A DNA stretch of 64,000 bases from Bolinopsis microptera (taxonomy: Eukaryota; Ctenophora; Tentaculata; Lobata; Bolinopsidae): the NCBI RefSeq assembly GCF_026151205.1, contig NC_087083.1, positions 11,344,944 to 11,408,943 on the forward strand. Direction: 5' to 3'. The position numbers and the translations under genes are program-made. Under the pieces are notes generated by a model. It ran no database searches and had not been told where the DNA came from. It was given only the letters and a program-made list of their open reading frames with translations. Of the stretch, positions 35,921-48,900 are shown piece after piece. Numbering within the stretch: the stretch's first letter is position 1; every line of letters starts with the position of its first letter.

Positions 35921-38719
35921 GGTATATTATACTAAATCACAGTTCTGATTTAGACCATACTAGCAGGAACCCGTATAACCCTAAAATGGTGTCAAGACTC
36001 GAGAGACTCAAATAATTATTGCCTATTTAATTCGCGTTTTTGACACCACTTGGGAGTCCAAATTTTGGGCACTAAAATTCTTATTCCTTGGCCAATTTTT
36101 TATGTTTTCATGTTGATTTGAAGGCCATTAAAGCATTTGACCCAGTCAAAAAAGTTTCAATTGTATATCTTTTACGGTTTTTGCGGAACATCGCGTTAAA
36201 GTTGATGCCGTGGTGTCAGTAAAATGGCACGGATATATACACATATATATATCGTCTCGCTTTATATATAGTAAGATGTCATCTGTTTTGAAAATTGATT
36301 TCGATTTTTTCCGTATTGATATAATTTGGTATTATCCGCGGTAAATCACTGGAAAATCACGAAAATTTCTAATTCTATCTGTTCCTGTCATCACTTTATG
36401 GTATCAATCTTTTTGCCAAAAATGTATCCATAAATGGAATATTTCCACTTTGTGGAAATATTCCCATAAATATGTACACAAAATCCAAACCAGCTTATAT
36501 TATAACTGCTGGCAAGTGTGCTCAAGTTGCAATTCCAACTATTGGCTTTGATATTTGTGGTTTGAGAGATGGCTGGAGAACATTATCTCCTTATATGGGC
36601 ATCACGTATGATACATTCTAGTAATATTTGCAAATTTATATTGGCTAAATATATCGGATTTCCTCTTCATAATATTGTTGCGCAGTATTTGACCGAAATA
36701 TCAGATTAACTTTTCCTTTTGTTTCTTTGCACATTAATTAGCCTAAAGCCTAATTGTGAATTACCACTTATAACCACTAATAGGACGAATTACTACTTAT
36801 TATAAGTCGCCGGTATAGTTTAGTATTGTGTCTCCGTTTAAAAAGGAGTCCTCCGTTTTCCATTACTTCATGCAACTCTGATTAATTAATTACTAATGGT
36901 TAACAAATCGAAATGCTTAAATATTAACGCATCACTCCTTTTAGCTGGATAGAGACTGATAATCCAAACTTATCAAGCTTTTTGAATTTTTAACAAGTAT
37001 TAATAAGATTGAACCAAATTAAACAATATTTACACCTTGTTAAAGTTTCTCAATGCTACTTCTCATCACGCTATCCAAGTCGAAGTGTTCTGGTAATTGG
37101 AATTTAATTACCCAACAAACGTACACCTGGTTTAAATAGATTTATTTGTGTGGTCTGCTGACAATTACACGTAAACACGCAGTAATCACATACTGAAGTC
37201 TTTTAATTAAACGCTTGTTTGTTTTGAAGACATCATTTCTAATGGTTTATCAGCTTTAAGTGCCTGATTTAAGTTTCTTTGTACAATTCCACTAAGTTTT
37301 ATATTAAGTACAAATGCTGTCCTTGACAGTTGACATATCCAAATTTTACCTCTTTGGTAATTAATACGAGCAAGTATATTAATCAAATATATTCGTACCC
37401 AATCCCACGCGTCAGCTTGGAGTTGCAATATATCGTAACAGAGTAACGATATATTTCAATCTAATATTGGTCGAGATGGTACAACTATCATAATTAATAC
37501 ACACGGCTATACTTCTACACTATATGTGTCATAATAAGCTACTTACCTATACTTACTTATGTCATGGTGCAGGGGTTATTGGTAAGTTGGTATTTGTTTT
37601 TATCCGCATTGAACTCCTTTATATTCCTTTCAACACTTTATTATAGTAATCTTTTAGCTACAAATATTTCCATAAGTAAATTTCCATGGTGTAAAGGTTA
37701 TTGACGCGCTGGAAATATTTCGTTAGCTTATAAAACTTAAAGTGTAAACGGTAAATCTTATTTTCTAAATGCAGTTAGAACCAAGTGACAATAACTTTGT
37801 CAGCTTGTTTCTAAGAGTTTGCTGTCTGCAGACCGTGTCAGTACTTGATGTTTAGGTTTTTGTAATAAACCCCGATTTAGTGCGACTTTTTCATTTCTCC
37901 CAAAATCTGGATATTACTTTAGTTAGTTTTTATATATTGTATGCTTTTTGCAGACACAATTTTTTACCTGGTCAGAATTAGCTGACAATGACGTTAAATC
38001 TACGAAGCTTGGTTTTTATTGTGGGTCAAAATGCCCGGTTCCTTTTGTTTGCCAAACACATTTAAAGGCTACATTCATTTTATCTGTTTATCATATTTGT
38101 AAATTTATCTGCTTTAGATGTTACCTTAGGAATGCCCACTGTATTATTGGCTTTAATTACACAAGAACATAATGATAGTTAAGGATAGTAATTATTGGTA
38201 AAGATGGGGAGGTGATGTTTAACTTTATTTCAAAATGTAAGCTAAGGAGCGCTGTAAAAGCTCCAGCTCACGAACAAGCTTGAAGATTGTTTACAATTGC
38301 AAAACAATTAAAATATACTTACTAAGCCCGACTATGAGTATGTCTGAAAAGCATATTTTAAGAGTTATTTCAGCTCTTTTCCTTTTTTAAACTCTCTCTG
38401 TCATTCGTCCAATTGATTTGGTGAGCACAGTAAAATTAAATACTTTCTGAGGAGCATAGTCTGCACATAACTATCAAATATGTCTCATTTATCAAATAAA
38501 TGCTTATTACTGATTGCATATCGGCAACTTCATTTACAATTGTTTAACTCTGATGCTTAAGTCTAGTTTATTTTCATTATTATGCTGGTCTTGTCTTAAT
38601 AGTTTATAAGTTAGTTCGATACTATTATTGTATTACAAATTTATCGTATTCTTGTCTCTTAATTTCTTTTTCTTTGCTCACAAAACAATACTCTACCAAA
38701 GGCAGTTCCATCACACCAA
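35921..38719. other. AT-rich region with a fold-back and one weak Cys-rich frame
   Basis: No firm gene. A fold-back GGAATATTTCCAC/GTGGAAATATTCC is at about 36438-36466. At about 37954 a TTTTTGCAG acceptor precedes a phase-0 open frame containing YCGSKCPVPFVC. This recalls the C-x4-C-x5-C part of the Ly6-like domains, so it may be a degraded second exon. An inverted copy of the GCCCATATAAGGAGATA repeat is near 36587. Confidence 0.4.
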
Positions 38720-38794
38720 ATGGGACATTACCTGCTCATCCCACTTGTCACCAGCTTACTTCAACTCAACACTGTTCTCGCTAGAATAGAAAAG
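38720..38794 (+). CDS. Leader exon 3: signal peptide, phase-0 donor
   Basis: 25 codons, MGHYLLIPLVTSLLQLNTVL then ARIEK, ending at AAG/GTAAGT, a perfect donor. The composition is that of a secretory leader. It lacks sequence similarity to the other leaders but has the same phase and the same Lys before the junction. Confidence 0.48.
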
Positions 38795-38858
38795 GTAAGT
38801 TCCGTGAAACTGTTCAACAAAATTAACATCCAGCACATAAAATGTATTGGAAATACAT

Positions 38859-39008
38859 TAAACTTTGACACTTATATTTAACGATAGTTGCACCAGTGAA
38901 GTGCTTCTGATACTAGTGAAGTGTCAACTGTTGTCCTCTAATTATCAATAGAGGAGAAGAAGCTTACAATATCAGTGATATTAGTCATATTCCACTAGTA
39001 AAACTATC
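38859..39008. repeat. 150-bp duplicated segment, copy 1
   Basis: Matches 41587-41738 almost base for base (for example GTGAAGTGTCAACTGTTGTC and GATATTAGTCATATTCCA). The core contains a short palindrome around TATCAGTGATA. It follows leader exon 3, and its partner precedes leader exon 4. Confidence 0.85.
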
Positions 39009-40255
39009 CAGCATATAAAATGTATTGGAGATTAGAATTCAAATTATCATTACTTTGATATTTTAGCTTTCTAGCTAGGAAACAAAGCACTTAACACTGT
39101 AGGTACACCTACCTACTTAACACTGTAGGTACACCTACCTACTTAACAGTATTCAAAAAGTGTTTAACACTCGTCTAACACCTGATTATAGTCAATCAAA
39201 CTGAATATTTAAAAGTTTCGATATTATTATTGAGTTATTAAGTGTTAATCTGCCAATGATATTAAACAGTGGTTTGTGGTAAGGACGATAAACATGATAC
39301 AATAGTGTTCCTACCCTACTCGGTGTATCATCTAATTCTTGAGCAAATCGTTAAATTCCAAACAGCTAGTCGAGCTGAATCTGGGATACCATACTTTCCC
39401 AAAACTGACGAATGTTTAACTAAAACTAGGGTAAGAGGATGAGAAGTTTTCCTAGACGAATAAACAAACGATACCAGTACCTTTGTGTCTACTTCATAAA
39501 TCAGCACCTCCTCAACCCATGCCGCTGCGGGCACGCTAGGACTAATACTACGCGACTTAGTCAGACTTTCTGACTTGTTAAAATTGTTAAAATTCTGTCA
39601 TTTCTCATCCCAGGGTCAAGTCAAGGGCGCTCTCTGTTGACTGTTCCATGATGTCCTCATTTGTTCACTATACTGTTGGATTTTGGTAGCTCGTTCTCTC
39701 TCTCTCTGCTTGACTACTGTTCTTTAAACCCCTTCCACACTAGACAGCGTATAGGATTACTGTTTAACATTGTTTTAGTAGTAAAATTACCATATTAGGG
39801 CATCACGTGAAGTAGTAGATTTAGTAGACCTGTCTGCCTGGTGTAAGAACTATATCAGAAAGGTATAAGAATCATGGTACATACATTATCAGTATAGTTT
39901 ACTATAGTGTTGAAACTTTGAAGAATTAAGAATTAACATTGTCTCCTATAAATCATACAGAATTAGAAACAAATACACAGGATTATGACACCTTAAATCT
40001 TTTTTTCTCTATATTATGTTGTATTAGTGATGATTGAGTCTAAAAGTTTAAACGTGACCAAGTATTGGAGGCAAGGTAAAGTTAGTTATAGTAAGGCTTG
40101 AGTGGGCCTCGCATTTGACAGTCCTGTCCGGAGTCTGAAATGGTATATCTGTTTTGGTAATTTATATAGTGCCCATTTGTTGCCTCGTCTTATTTACTTA
40201 TCTACATGAGACACCTGCATTTTGTAAAGCTCGTTTCCATGAGTTGCTGACTAAT
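39009..40255. other. Spacer, no gene seen
   Basis: Contains a 30-bp tandem duplication near 39090-39150 (CACTGTAGGTACACCTACCT). A minus-strand 68-aa frame at 39328-39534 has no recognisable domain and no splice support. Confidence 0.45.
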
Positions 40256-40683
<428 letters not shown>

Positions 40684-41950
40684 ATCATGTCAAATTTAAG
40701 TTTTACGCCTTGTTAGACCTTTAGAGGTTTGACACAGTCACGTGTCAAAAATCTGCATCTCCTCCCCCCAGAATCTACATCTTCAGCTTATACGAAATAA
40801 ATAGACTTAGTCAGTGTCTCAGAGTATCTATCTGAGTCAACCTTAGGGCTAAGAAAGCGACATTTGCAAAAAATTCCTCTGAGTATTAATACTTGGTCCC
40901 TGGATTAATGTACGTGGGGTAACTAACTGGTTTTTTTTATCACCAGAGACTTTTTCAGGTCAAGAATTAATATTTCCCGAAATCAGACAAGGAATGAAAT
41001 TCCAATTTAATCTTTATAACATTGGTAGAATATTTTCTTAGACTTTACCCTGTTTCTGTCAACTAGGCGAAGGTGTAATTCTGATAAAAAAATTTACACG
41101 GTCTGATATTGACATCGGTGGTAAATTCTAGCTGGTGCTCTTCTGGAATCATTGAACTTGGAACACTGATTGTGCTAATTCAACCTGGCAACGCAGTAAA
41201 ACTTTAAAAACGTACAGAGTCAATTAGTTCAATTTCCCTCTAGTCGAACTGCAATGATGTAGAAAACTTACAAATATAGGGACGTCTAGAATTAGTATTA
41301 GAGTATTTATAGGCTAGTTAGGTATGCGTTAGGTACAGAGTAAGTATTAGAAAGAAACTGAACGTTGACACGACTAGGCCACGTCAACTTTGTAAGTTTC
41401 AACTTCTTTTCCTCCTCTCCTACACTAACATCTGCTCCTTCATAAATATTAACATCTGGCACAATTCTACAGAATCTTGATAAATTTACTAATGTTTTTC
41501 TACAGAATCTTGATAAATTTACTAATGTTTTGTAAACCCCTATAATAGTGCTATAGTGCGAATAAATGTGCTTTAGTTGAGAAGTACATTAAACTTTGGC
41601 ACTATTTGATGATAGTTGCACCAGTGAAGTGTCTCTGATACTAGTGAAGTGTCAACTGTTGTCCTCTAATTATCAATAGAGGAGATGAAGCTTATAATAT
41701 CAGTGATATTAGTCATATTCCAGTTGTAAAACTATCATCACGTTTATTTAATGGCCCTGTTAATTCTACAGGTGTCCAACGTAATGTCAGGTTTTCTCGG
41801 GGTTTGTCGGTATAAGTGCAACGTTTTTGTCATATCTGGCTCCAAGTAACCTGATCGCATATGATACACCACGCATTTTTGTAGTAGTATAATTGCTGAA
41901 GCACAAGATAGTAAACATGTATTATTAAGAAACTAGATAGAAATCTATCA
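40684..41950. other. Spacer with duplicated segments, no gene seen
   Basis: Holds a 31-bp tandem duplication (CTACAGAATCTTGATAAATT) near 41465-41530 and the second copy (41587-41738) of the 150-bp segment found at 38859-39008. No supported exon. Confidence 0.45.
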
Positions 41951-42046
41951 ATGAATGTCAGTCTTTGGAGGTCTCTCGTATTGATCGTGTTTCTGATTCC
42001 GGTCTTATCTACTAAAGCTATTGGTCAAAGTGATCGCTTCAAGAAG
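41951..42046 (+). CDS. Leader exon 4: signal peptide, phase-0 donor
   Basis: 32 codons starting MNVSLWRSLVLIVFLIPVLS and ending DRFKK at AAG/GTAAGT. It has a strong hydrophobic core, a likely cleavage region near LSTKA, and a phase-0 donor like the other leaders. It is the last leader before the duplicated pair. Confidence 0.5.
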
Positions 42047-42554
42047 GTAAGTTGGAGAGCAAATTATAACGTGGCACTTTATCATTTCTTTGTATTTTAA
42101 TTAAATAATTTTTTTAGCCATTATACTTATTTTGAATTACTTGCAAAATCACAATCAAATTCACACGTTGGTGCAAACTAAAATGATTTATCGAATTGTA
42201 AGGTTTTTCAATTTGATTTAAAGATTTAACGAACAAATCATATCAGTGATGAGATCAAATAAATTGATAAAATCCCATAATTCATTAAAATTTCAACGAT
42301 CAGTCAGATGGTTTGTGACATTACAAAGCTGCTGTTAAGTGTTAACTGTAATTCAGTCGCTAATTCGTATCACGTCATCTACAATTAACAGTACTGATAC
42401 CAATCAGGCGAGATAATTACAATTACCACACTTTAATTATCGAAGGTTAAGAGCAATTTAGTTTCTGTTAGGAAAAACCTGGTTATATCTTTGTAGGCAG
42501 TTTTAGTCTTTCGTCAGCGTCTGACGGTTAATTAAGTTAATTATAGGTTAATTA

Positions 42555-43133
42555 CCTTACAAGACATTTTTGTGGCGGACCAATGTGCGACGACCGAAAT
42601 TTTGGCGGTCCGAAAATATGGCGAAATTGAACAAAAACCGTCACATTTCGGACGTCACAGAAAATAAGGGTATTTTTCATCATTTTGTTTTCTGACACAA
42701 AGGAAATTCAAAATTTTCTAAAAATCGGTAAAATCATGTTGAAACAAAATGAAACTTATAAATCGATTTCTTCATCTTCCTCTAAGGGGTCCGGCTCGAA
42801 TCTTTCAGTTTCACTTATTGAGTTTGGTATTAAATTGTTTATCTTGACTTAGTCTATAAGACGTTTATGTTAGCACATAAATGTAATTTATTGTAAATTT
42901 AAAACGTATAACTTGACATTAAATTCATCATGGAATATTGTGTTTATTTGTCCCACCATCATATCACTAACTTTTCAAGAACAAAATGAATCGATGAAGC
43001 CACAATTATTGGAATAAGCTAAAAATAATGCGACGGATTCTATTACGACGACCGAAATTTTGGCGGTCCGAAAATATGGCGAAATTTCGGGAAAACCGTC
43101 GCATTTCGTACGTTATAAAAATGTCTTGTAAGG
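42555..43133. mobile_element. 579-bp MITE with 17-bp TIRs and TA target duplication
   Basis: Ends are perfect inverted repeats of CCTTACAAGACATTTTT, flanked by TA at 42553-42554 and 43134-43135. The paralogous segment at about 44985 has the intact empty site (GGTTAAT-TA-AGTCTG) with a single TA. Just inside both ends lie direct copies of GACGACCGAAATTTTGGCGG and GTCCGAAAATATGGCGAAAT. There is no transposase. TIR plus TA duplication indicates a Tc1/mariner-type non-autonomous element. Confidence 0.92.
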
Positions 43134-43265
43134 TAAGTCTGACAATTATAATTAAGTCTGCACTCCGCAATTTTGTTTCAGTCGATATCTCGCATTTAAA
43201 TCAAGCAGTCTTTCTACCCGTTCAGTGATATTTAGCGATATGAATTTAAATTCGTCTGAATTGTT

Positions 43266-43370
43266 ATGATTCAAATATGTGTGGTACTGTTAGTCTTGTG
43301 TCTTCAAATAGGAAACAGTTCTCTATCTTACAAAAAGAGTGAAGATATTTGGGGATATAATCCTGCTTTC
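43266..43370 (+). CDS. Leader exon 5: duplicate of the leader at 45115
   Basis: 35 codons, identical to leader 6: MIQICVVLLVLCLQIGNSSL, then a basic and aromatic stretch ending NPAF at TTC/GTAAGT, phase 0. It arises from the segmental duplication. The MITE sits about 130 bp upstream and may have separated it from its promoter. Confidence 0.55.
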
Positions 43371-43387
43371 GTAAGTTCCTGCAGCTG

Positions 43388-43690
43388 GTGTGACATTAGT
43401 GTGACATTAGTGTGACATTAGTGTGACATTAGTGTGACATTAGTGTGACATTAGTGTGGCATTAGTGTGACATTAGTGTGACATTAGTGTGACATTAGTG
43501 TGACATTAGTGTGACATTAGTGTGACATTAGTGTGACATTAGTGTGACATTAGTGTGACATTAGTGTGACATTAGTGTGACATTAGTGTGACATTAGTGT
43601 GACATTAGTGTAACATTAGTGTGACATTAGTGTAACATTAGCTGTGATTAGTGAACATTATGTGACATTAGTAGTAACATTAGGAGACTT
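43388..43690. repeat. 11-bp minisatellite 17 nt after a 5' splice site (copy A)
   Basis: Tandem GTGTGACATTA units begin 17 nt after the leader-5 donor. The first 20 or so are near-perfect; from about 43620 the array becomes irregular with many single-base gaps. Confidence 0.9.
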
Positions 43691-44057
43691 ATGCACATTA
43701 GTGAGATTAGTGTGACATGTAATAAGTAACATTAGTGTGACATTGTGTAACACTTAATGTGACATCAGTGAAATTAGTGTGACATATGCGACTTATGTGA
43801 CTAGTTGAATTGTGACATTGTCAATTAAGCCGTTCATTCTGTGGTCAAACTAATTTTTTCATAAACCCTATCTTGGTATCCGTTCAATCACTTGTATTCA
43901 CCAGTTTGGTAACTATTCGAACCTATCGGCCATTATTGACGCATTATTAACCTGGAGGTCTACTCAGGTTAGCTTTGCGTCTCAGACCTTAAAGGTCCCA
44001 TGTTTAAGTTTAGTATCTTCCACCACGGGATACTGTAGGATATGACAACTTTTAAAT

Positions 44058-44778
44058 GGGGCATGTGTATAAAGCATCTCTGCAGGTGTCCGAGATGAAC
44101 TGTTTCGGTGTTGAGAAACTTCGCTGTAGAAACTGAATAGAACCAGTAAGGGTGTCAGTCAAACTCTGCTGCTACTAGATGATTGTAGAGCGTCCAGTCA
44201 CACTTCAATAAAGAGTGTGGCAAAGCTAACCCGGTCCCTGAAAAGTGGTTACTGGAGGAAGAAGTGCCAGGAATTCTCGTTATCAGTGTGTCCTCGTAGT
44301 CAGAGTTGAAATCCCTAATTCTGTCTTATCACGAGCCTGTGTCTAGCGTGTGTCAGCCCTTACGCATTAGCTGTCTTAACTGAAAAGACCTGAAAAGTGG
44401 TTACTGGAGGGAGAAGTGCCAAGACTACTCATTATCAGTGTGTCCTTGTAGTCAGGATGAGCGAATTGGAATCCCTAGCTCTGTGGTGGGTGACTTCGAT
44501 GGGACCTGAAAGCTGAAAGAGAATTTCCTGGTGATTTAATAGCTCTTAGAGCTAGGTATCTGTGTCTAACGTATCGTCATTTGTGTGTGAACTATCTTGT
44601 AACCTGATATCTGAAAGAGAAATTTCCTGGTGCTTGGTAGCTGTTAGTGTTGACTTCCTGGTTCCTATGGGAACTTTGGGTTGGCAAGTCCCAACCTTAG
44701 TACTCAACAAGAGAGCACACCACCCGTTAGTGCCAACCAGGCCACACCACGTGGAGGTTCGGAGAGGATTTCGTGACC
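44058..44778. other. GC-richer spacer with an internal 154-bp duplication
   Basis: No coding frame recognised. Two stretches, from about 44238 and 44392, share CCTGAAAAGTGGTTACTGGA and TCAGTGTGTCCT. The composition resembles untranslated retroelement sequence. It separates the two segmental copies. Confidence 0.5.
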
Positions 44779-45965
44779 CGTCGCTAATTCGTATCACGTC
44801 ATCTACAATTAACAGTACTGATAGTGATACCAATCAGGCGAGATAATTACAATTACCACACTTTAATTATCGAAGGTTAAGAGCAATTTAGTTTCTGTTA
44901 GGAAAAACCTGGTTATATCTTTGTAGGCAGTTTTAGTCTTTCGTCAGCGTCTGACGGTTAATTAAGTTAATTATAGGTTAATTAAGTCTGACAATTATAA
45001 TTAAGTCTGCACTCCGCAATTTTGTTTCAGTCGATATCTCGCATTTAAATCAAGCAGTCTTTCTACCCGTTCAGTGATATTTAGCGATATGAATTTAAAT
45101 TCGTCTGAATTGTTATGATTCAAATATGTGTGGTACTGTTAGTCTTGTGTCTTCAAATAGGAAACAGTTCTCTATCTTACAAAAAGAGTGAAGATATTTG
45201 GGGATATAATCCTGCTTTCGTAAGTTCCTGCAGCTGGTGTGACATTAGTGTGACATTAGTGTGACATTAGTGTGACATTAGTGTGACATTAGTGTAACAT
45301 TAGTGTGACATTAGTGTGACATTAGTGTGACATTAGTGTGACATTAGTGTGACATTAGTGTGACATTAGTGTGACATTAGTGTGACATTAGTGTGACATT
45401 AGTGTGACATTAGTGTGACATTAGTGTGACATTAGTGTGACATTAGTGTGACATTAGTGTAACATTAGTGTGACATTAGTGTAACATTAGTGTGACATTA
45501 GTGTAACATTAGTGTGACATTAGTGCGACATTAGTGTGACATTAGTGTGACTAGTGTGACATAAGTGTAACATTAGTGTGACATTAGTGTAACATTAATG
45601 TGACATTAGTGTAACATTAGTGTGACATTAGTGCGACATTAGTGTGACTAGTGTGACATTAGTGTGACATTGTCAAATATATGTGCCGTTCATTTCTGTG
45701 GTCAAACTAATTTCTTTCATGATCCCTATCTTGATCCGTTCAATCACAATTTAGTTCAACCAGTTTGGTAACTTTCTGATACCTTATCGGACCTTATTTG
45801 AACGGACATTAATTAAACGCTGGAGGTCCTACTCCTAGCGTTCATCTTAATGTCCGTTCAAATAAAGTCCGTCCGTTTAAGGTCCGTCCAAGTTAAAGTC
45901 CGTTGAGATTTTTTCCAAAATTATTCCACTGCGAACTCATGTTTAGGATATGACAACTTTTTAAT
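44779..45965 (+). repeat. Segmental duplication, copy B
   Basis: Partner of 42356-44057, without the MITE. Its 11-bp array (about 45237-45670) is regular throughout, with GTGTAACATTA variants. After the array it carries a GGACCTTATTTGAACGGACA palindrome at about 45789-45882. Confidence 0.88.
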
Positions 45966-48900
45966 TTCATTTAATTGTAATTTTTATCATCGGATTCGGA
46001 CTAAACTATATCATTGGATCAACGAAAAACGAGTTATTGTACAATATAAATATTCTAAGTATCACATTATGGCATGATCACTTTCTTGATCTTCGGCTTC
46101 CTCGTTCACTTCTTCGGAGTTATTATTTACCTCCACATCTTTTAAAAGTTTACACTGAAATGCAGGACCGAGGTAGTCGAATACAAAATTGTTTTCAAAA
46201 AGCAGGTATTACTGATATGATGCTTTAAGCATGGAATATTTAATGCACGATAACCCATATTTGAGGAAGATGACCTGTGATATGATCATCAAATCTGGTC
46301 ATATTTCGTATCTGTTGTTTATACACAACTTCCATAATCAAATACACTGATCTACAGATATTTTGACATTTTTTACTGCTTAACGACTGCCTTTCTTGCT
46401 CATTCATGTATGAAAAATTAATTTACAAATTATCTGCTAAAATTTTAAAAACGCCAAAAAAAATATTCATGGACCCTAAACAGATTTTAATCAAAAATTC
46501 AAAACGTTAGATATTTCTTCAGTTTCAGGGCTGTTACTATGTGTGTTACCATGGTTACTATATTTTCTCTATTTCAGGGCATCTTCTGTGAGGCATGCGA
46601 TTTGTTGAATATGAGATATTGTTACGAACAACGGTGTGACAGGTCCCACTTTTGCTACAAGACAGAAACTGCTAGCGGCTGCAGTAACCCCTATATGCAC
46701 AAAATACAAGAATGCAGGTGTTTTTTGATCTTTTACTTTAACCATTAACTTATATGCACAAAATACAAGAATGCAGGTGTTTTTTCATCTTTTACTTTAA
46801 CCATTAACCAATCTTTTACTGTGAACAATTCATGTTTATTGTTGCCAACTTGTATTTTATTAATTTAAAAAAATGAATTATCTGATTGCCTAAGTACAAA
46901 TTTTCTTTTCAGGAATATGCACAGAGGAGACTGCTGTTTTGCCAGACAGGATCTCCATGGAAAGAGATTTAATACTACGCAATGTGCCCACCATATACCT
47001 AAAGTAAATCTAAGCTTTAATGTTGTTACTCTAAAAGTCTTGAATAACGATCTGAAAAGTATCAGGATCCTAAGGATCCTAAGGATCCGATTCTTTAAAA
47101 AGTATCCTGCTAGATTCTCAAAAGTTAATTAATTCCACCGTGTTTATAAGAAGATAACACATCATAGCTAATAGCTATTCAGATATTAGTTACCATGGCT
47201 ACCACATTTTCCCTTATAAGGTCATGTGCCACTCATGCACCAGGATGGGAGGCTGTAAACCAATAAGCTGTGGAACTGGAAACCTCTGTTACGCTAACAG
47301 GTGAATACCGTGATACTTGAAGGTGGTCTCAAGCTGCACATGTCGCTCTCAAATCCAACGATAAGCAGTGACTTTCGGAACTTGAAACCCCCTTAATTAC
47401 TACTGATTTGTTTACCATCGATATTGTTTGATTGTGCCGTAAAAATAAATAACTGTTTTATTATTACTTTATTAGTAGAGGATACAGATAGACACAGATT
47501 CTCAGCTATTTCATAGTTATATGTGAACTTTTCTTGGTAACCGGAATTTTAATTGGTCGGACATAAGACATTACGTAGACGCAGAGTTGTCAAATGTCCA
47601 CGAGAAATGTGATACCTAAAAGGTACCTAAAAAACATACCTAAAACACATACCTAAAACACATACCTAAAACACATACCTTAAAGCTATACAACTCTTAT
47701 CAACAGGTTTGAAAGTGGCTGCGCTAATACATCCTCCTATGAGGAGTGCAACTTTAAAAACGATAAATGCTGTGAAGGGAGAACTGCTTTAAGAGCTTGG
47801 AATGCCACACAGGTTTAAAAAATCTTATTCATGGTATAAATAATGGAAACATGAACTGAACATATTAAAATATTAGAAAACAACCAGTAGAACAGTAGAA
47901 GTACATCCATTTATAGCTTAAATAATCACAGAGGTAGAAAACTAACCGAGTACTAACAGCATGATAATAATTTATAGATTTATTTATTCATTAACTCTCC
48001 CTCAGTGTCAAGCAGAACCAGCACCAGTCTGTGAAACATGTCCACCCCAGAGAACAACAGGAAGGTTAAAGGACTGCTCCTCTGCGTCCTGCCCGGGGCT
48101 GTGTTTTATCAAGCAGTTCAATTTCACCAGAGTGGAGACGTCGAAACCTAATTATACTACAGGTTTATTGAGTGTTTCATTGAGTGTTTTATTGAGTGTT
48201 TTATTGAGTGTTTTATTGAGTGTTTTATTGAGTGTTTCATTGAGTGTTTTATTGAGTGTTTTATTGAGTGTTTCATTGAGTGTTTTATTGAGTGTTTTAT
48301 TGAGTGTTTTATTGAGTGTTTTATTGAGTGTTTTATTGAGTGTTTTATTGAGTGTTTTATTGAGTGTTTTATTGAGTGTTTTATTGAGTGTTTTATTGAG
48401 TGTTTTATTGAGTGTTTTATTGAGTGTTTTATTGAGTGTTTTATTGAGTGTTTTATTGAGTGTTTTATTGAGTGTTTCATTGAGTGTTTTATTGAGTGTT
48501 TTATTGAGTGTTTTATTGAGTGTTTTATTGAGTGTTTTATTGAGTGTTTTATTGAGTGTTTTATTGAGTGTTTTATTGAGTGTTTTATTGAGTGTTTCAT
48601 TGAGTGTTTCATTGCGTGTTTTATTGAGTGTTTTATTGAGTGTTTTATTGAGTGTTTTATTGAGTGTTTTATTGAGTGTTTTATTGAGTGTTTTATTGAG
48701 TGTTTTATTGAGTGTTTTATTGAGTGTTTTATTGAGTGTTTTATTGAGTGTTTTATTGAGTGTTTTATTGAGTGTTTTATTGAGTGTTTCATTGAGTGTT
48801 TCATTGCGTGTTTTATTGAGTGTTTTATTGAGTGTTTTATTGAGTGTTTTATTGAGTGTTTTATTGAGTGTCAATTTTGGTGATGAGTATCGTTTATCTC

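Larger units (their letters stand above)
42356..44057 (+). repeat. Segmental duplication, copy A
   Basis: Aligns with 44779-45965. Both start at GTCGCTAATTCGTATCACG and end near GGATATGACAACTTTT. Each carries an identical leader exon and an 11-bp minisatellite. Copy A differs by a 579-bp MITE and by a cluster of small indels at 43620-43960. Copy B has a 6-bp insert (TAGTGA) near 44821. Confidence 0.88.

Noticed and set aside
39328-39534. 68-aa minus-strand ORF
   Set aside because: No recognisable domain, homologous copy or splice context.
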